Assembly (NCBI RefSeq): GCF_001646785.1
Contig: NZ_LRRH01000122.1
Location: 1-32,123 of the forward strand
Source of the DNA: Rhodococcus phenolicus
GTDB lineage: Bacteria; Actinomycetota; Actinomycetes; Mycobacteriales; Mycobacteriaceae
Direction: 5' to 3'
DNA length: 32,123 bases
Shown: piece after piece, positions 31,056-32,123 of the stretch
Layout: each line of letters begins with the position of its first letter
Position numbering within the stretch: position 1 is the stretch's first letter
Notes under the pieces: generated by a model
What the model saw: only the letters and a program-made list of their open reading frames with translations
Database searches by the model: none
What the model was told of the DNA's origin: nothing
Position numbers and translations under genes: made by a program

Positions 31056-32123
31056 TCACAGACCGAGATCGGCCTCGAACGCGCCTTCCTCGAGCCGGTG
31101 CTTGACCGTGGTGAGGAAGCGGCCGGCGTCGGCTCCGTCGATGAGCCGGTGATCGTAGGTCATCGGCAGGTAGCACATCGACCGGACGCCGATCGATTCG
31201 TTGCCCGCCTCGTCCTTGACGACGACCGGACGCTTGACGATCGCGCCGGTGCCGAGCATGGCGGCCTGCGGCGGAACCAGGATCGGGGTGTCGAACAGCG
31301 CACCCTGGCTGCCGATGTTGGTGATCGTGAACGTGCCACCGGCAAGCTCGTCCGGCTTGAGCCCACCGTTGCGGGCACGGTCGGCGATGTCGGCGATCGC
31401 CCGCGCGAGGCCACCGAGCGTCAGGTCGCCGGCGTTGTGGATCACCGGGGAGAGCAGGCCCTGCTCGGTGTCCACCGCGATGCCGAGGTGCTCGGCAGCG
31501 TGGTAGGTGATCTCCTTCTTGCCCTCGTCGTACGACGCGTTGATGTTCGGGTGCACCCGCAACGCCTCGACCACGGCCTTCGCGAAGAACGGCAGGTACG
31601 TGAGGTTGACGCCCTCCCGCTCGGCGAACGACTTCTTCGCCTGGGCACGCAGCTGCGAGATCTTGGTGACGTCGACCTCGAAGGTCTGCGTGAGCTGAGC
31701 GGTGCTCTGCAGCGATTCGCGGGTCTTGACCGCCGTGATCTGGCGGATCCGGTTGACGCGCTGAGTGGTGCCGCGCAGCTGGGCGAGCTCGGGACGCACA
31801 CCCGGGGCGTTGGCCGGGGCCGTCGGTGCCGCGGTGGCCGGGGCCGCAGCGGCGGGAGCCTTCGAGGCCTCGGCCGCGGCGAGCACGTCCTGCTTGCGGA
31901 TACGTCCGCCCACACCGGTGCCCTTGACGGTCGACAGGTCGACACCGTTCTCGGCGGCGAGCTTGCGGACCAGCGGGGTCACGTACGGGGTCGCATCACC
32001 CGACGGCGCGGGCGCGGCCGGTGCTGCGGGAGCCGCTGCGGGCTTCGGCGCGGGTGCCGGTGCCGGCTTCGGTGCGGCCGGAGCCGGAGCCGGAGCGGCT
32101 GCAGCGGGGGCCGGGGCCGGAGT
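31056..32123 (-). CDS. sucB: Dihydrolipoamide acyltransferase (E2 of 2-oxo acid dehydrogenase), 5' end outside window
   Basis: The last 355 residues of an E2 acyltransferase. From the window edge inward there is an Ala/Pro/Lys-rich flexible linker, then the peripheral subunit-binding domain ([37 protein letters not shown]). A second Ala/Pro linker follows, then the catalytic domain with [49 protein letters not shown] and the active-site [16 protein letters not shown]-terminal lipoyl domain(s) are outside. In actinobacteria this gene, next to lipB-lipA, encodes the shared E2 (SucB/DlaT) of pyruvate dehydrogenase; the symbol follows that usage and could equally be dlaT or aceF. The frame runs unbroken to the edge; the GTG at 31982 is an internal valine. 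Confidence 0.93.
   Translation of the reverse strand, partial: TPAPAPAAAAPAPAPAAPKPAPAPAPKPAAAPAAPAAPAPSGDATPYVTPLVRKLAAENGVDLSTVKGTGVGGRIRKQDVLAAAEASKAPAAAAPATAAPTAPANAPGVRPELAQLRGTTQRVNRIRQITAVKTRESLQSTAQLTQTFEVDVTKISQLRAQAKKSFAEREGVNLTYLPFFAKAVVEALRVHPNINASYDEGKKEITYHAAEHLGIAVDTEQGLLSPVIHNAGDLTLGGLARAIADIADRARNGGLKPDELAGGTFTITNIGSQGALFDTPILVPPQAAMLGTGAIVKRPVVVKDEAGNESIGVRSMCYLPMTYDHRLIDGADAGRFLTTVKHRLEEGAFEADLGL

Noticed and set aside
31507-31982. The GTG at 31982 as the start of the acyltransferase gene
   Set aside because: It encodes an internal valine in the subunit-binding domain ([10 protein letters not shown]); the frame and the Ala/Pro linker continue unbroken to the window edge.
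32000-32123. Short GC-rich repeats at the right edge as a repeat element
   Set aside because: They encode the Ala/Pro/Lys linker of the E2 protein, a normal low-complexity coding stretch.
1-32123. tRNA, rRNA, CRISPR, insertion sequences, attachment sites or a prophage
   Set aside because: Reading through, I found no cloverleaf, no repeat-spacer pattern, no transposase or integrase motif and no flanking direct repeats. This was an inspection by eye, not a search.

Overview
The window is GC-rich actinobacterial chromosome, most likely from Rhodococcus or a close relative in the Mycobacteriales. Supporting signs are the block glnA, RDD protein, DUF4191 protein, lipA, lipB and sucB-type E2; a site matching the KstR steroid regulator; a GlnR-type site before glnA; DtxR/IdeR-type iron boxes; and several genes whose start codon lies 6-8 bases after a TANNNT -10 element, as in leaderless actinobacterial transcripts. 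I see no rRNA, tRNA, transposon or CRISPR array.

Layout. (1) 1-2358: a crotonase (cut by the left edge) and an MpaB/DUF2236 oxygenase-like gene, divergent from a PaaX-family regulator with a large symmetric operator candidate between them. (2) 2355-4673: a monoacylglycerol-lipase-like hydrolase, then a ketosteroid-isomerase-like gene and an epoxide hydrolase-like gene behind a perfect KstR-type site. (3) 4861-8204: an M20 amidohydrolase, a lipoprotein 5' end joined out of frame to the last two thirds of thiM (hydroxyethylthiazole kinase), and an SsuD-like flavin monooxygenase. (4) 8320-15802: an iron-responsive locus. Paired iron boxes precede a dipeptide-type ABC importer (lipoprotein, permease, permease-ATPase fusion, ATPase) and an FmdE-like protein. 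A small DUF4287 gene follows, then two convergent, translationally coupled ThuA/glutamine-amidotransferase-like genes behind a second pair of iron boxes. (5) 15862-17622: a secreted PASTA protein, and a DJ-1/PfpI gene coupled to a MarR regulator. (6) 17798-24737: an amino-acid catabolic module made of a fused indolepyruvate-type ferredoxin oxidoreductase, a Leu/Val/Phe-type dehydrogenase, an Lrp/AsnC regulator and an APC amino-acid permease, linked by a repeated TGAGCAT element. (7) 24860-32123: a small secreted protein, an SRPBCC protein, then core nitrogen and lipoate metabolism (glnA, RDD, DUF4191, lipA, lipB, dihydrolipoamide acyltransferase cut by the right edge).

How the parts fit. The amino-acid module reads as uptake (APC permease), oxidative deamination to 2-oxo acids (dehydrogenase) and ferredoxin-linked oxidation to acyl-CoA (oxidoreductase), probably under the adjacent Lrp-type regulator. 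The iron locus reads as uptake of a peptide-like, possibly metal-binding compound plus three proteins of unknown activity; it is the best candidate here for an undescribed system. lipB, lipA and the E2 gene belong together functionally: LipB and LipA make the lipoyl group carried by the E2 protein. All functions are read from sequence motifs and context by eye; no database search was run.
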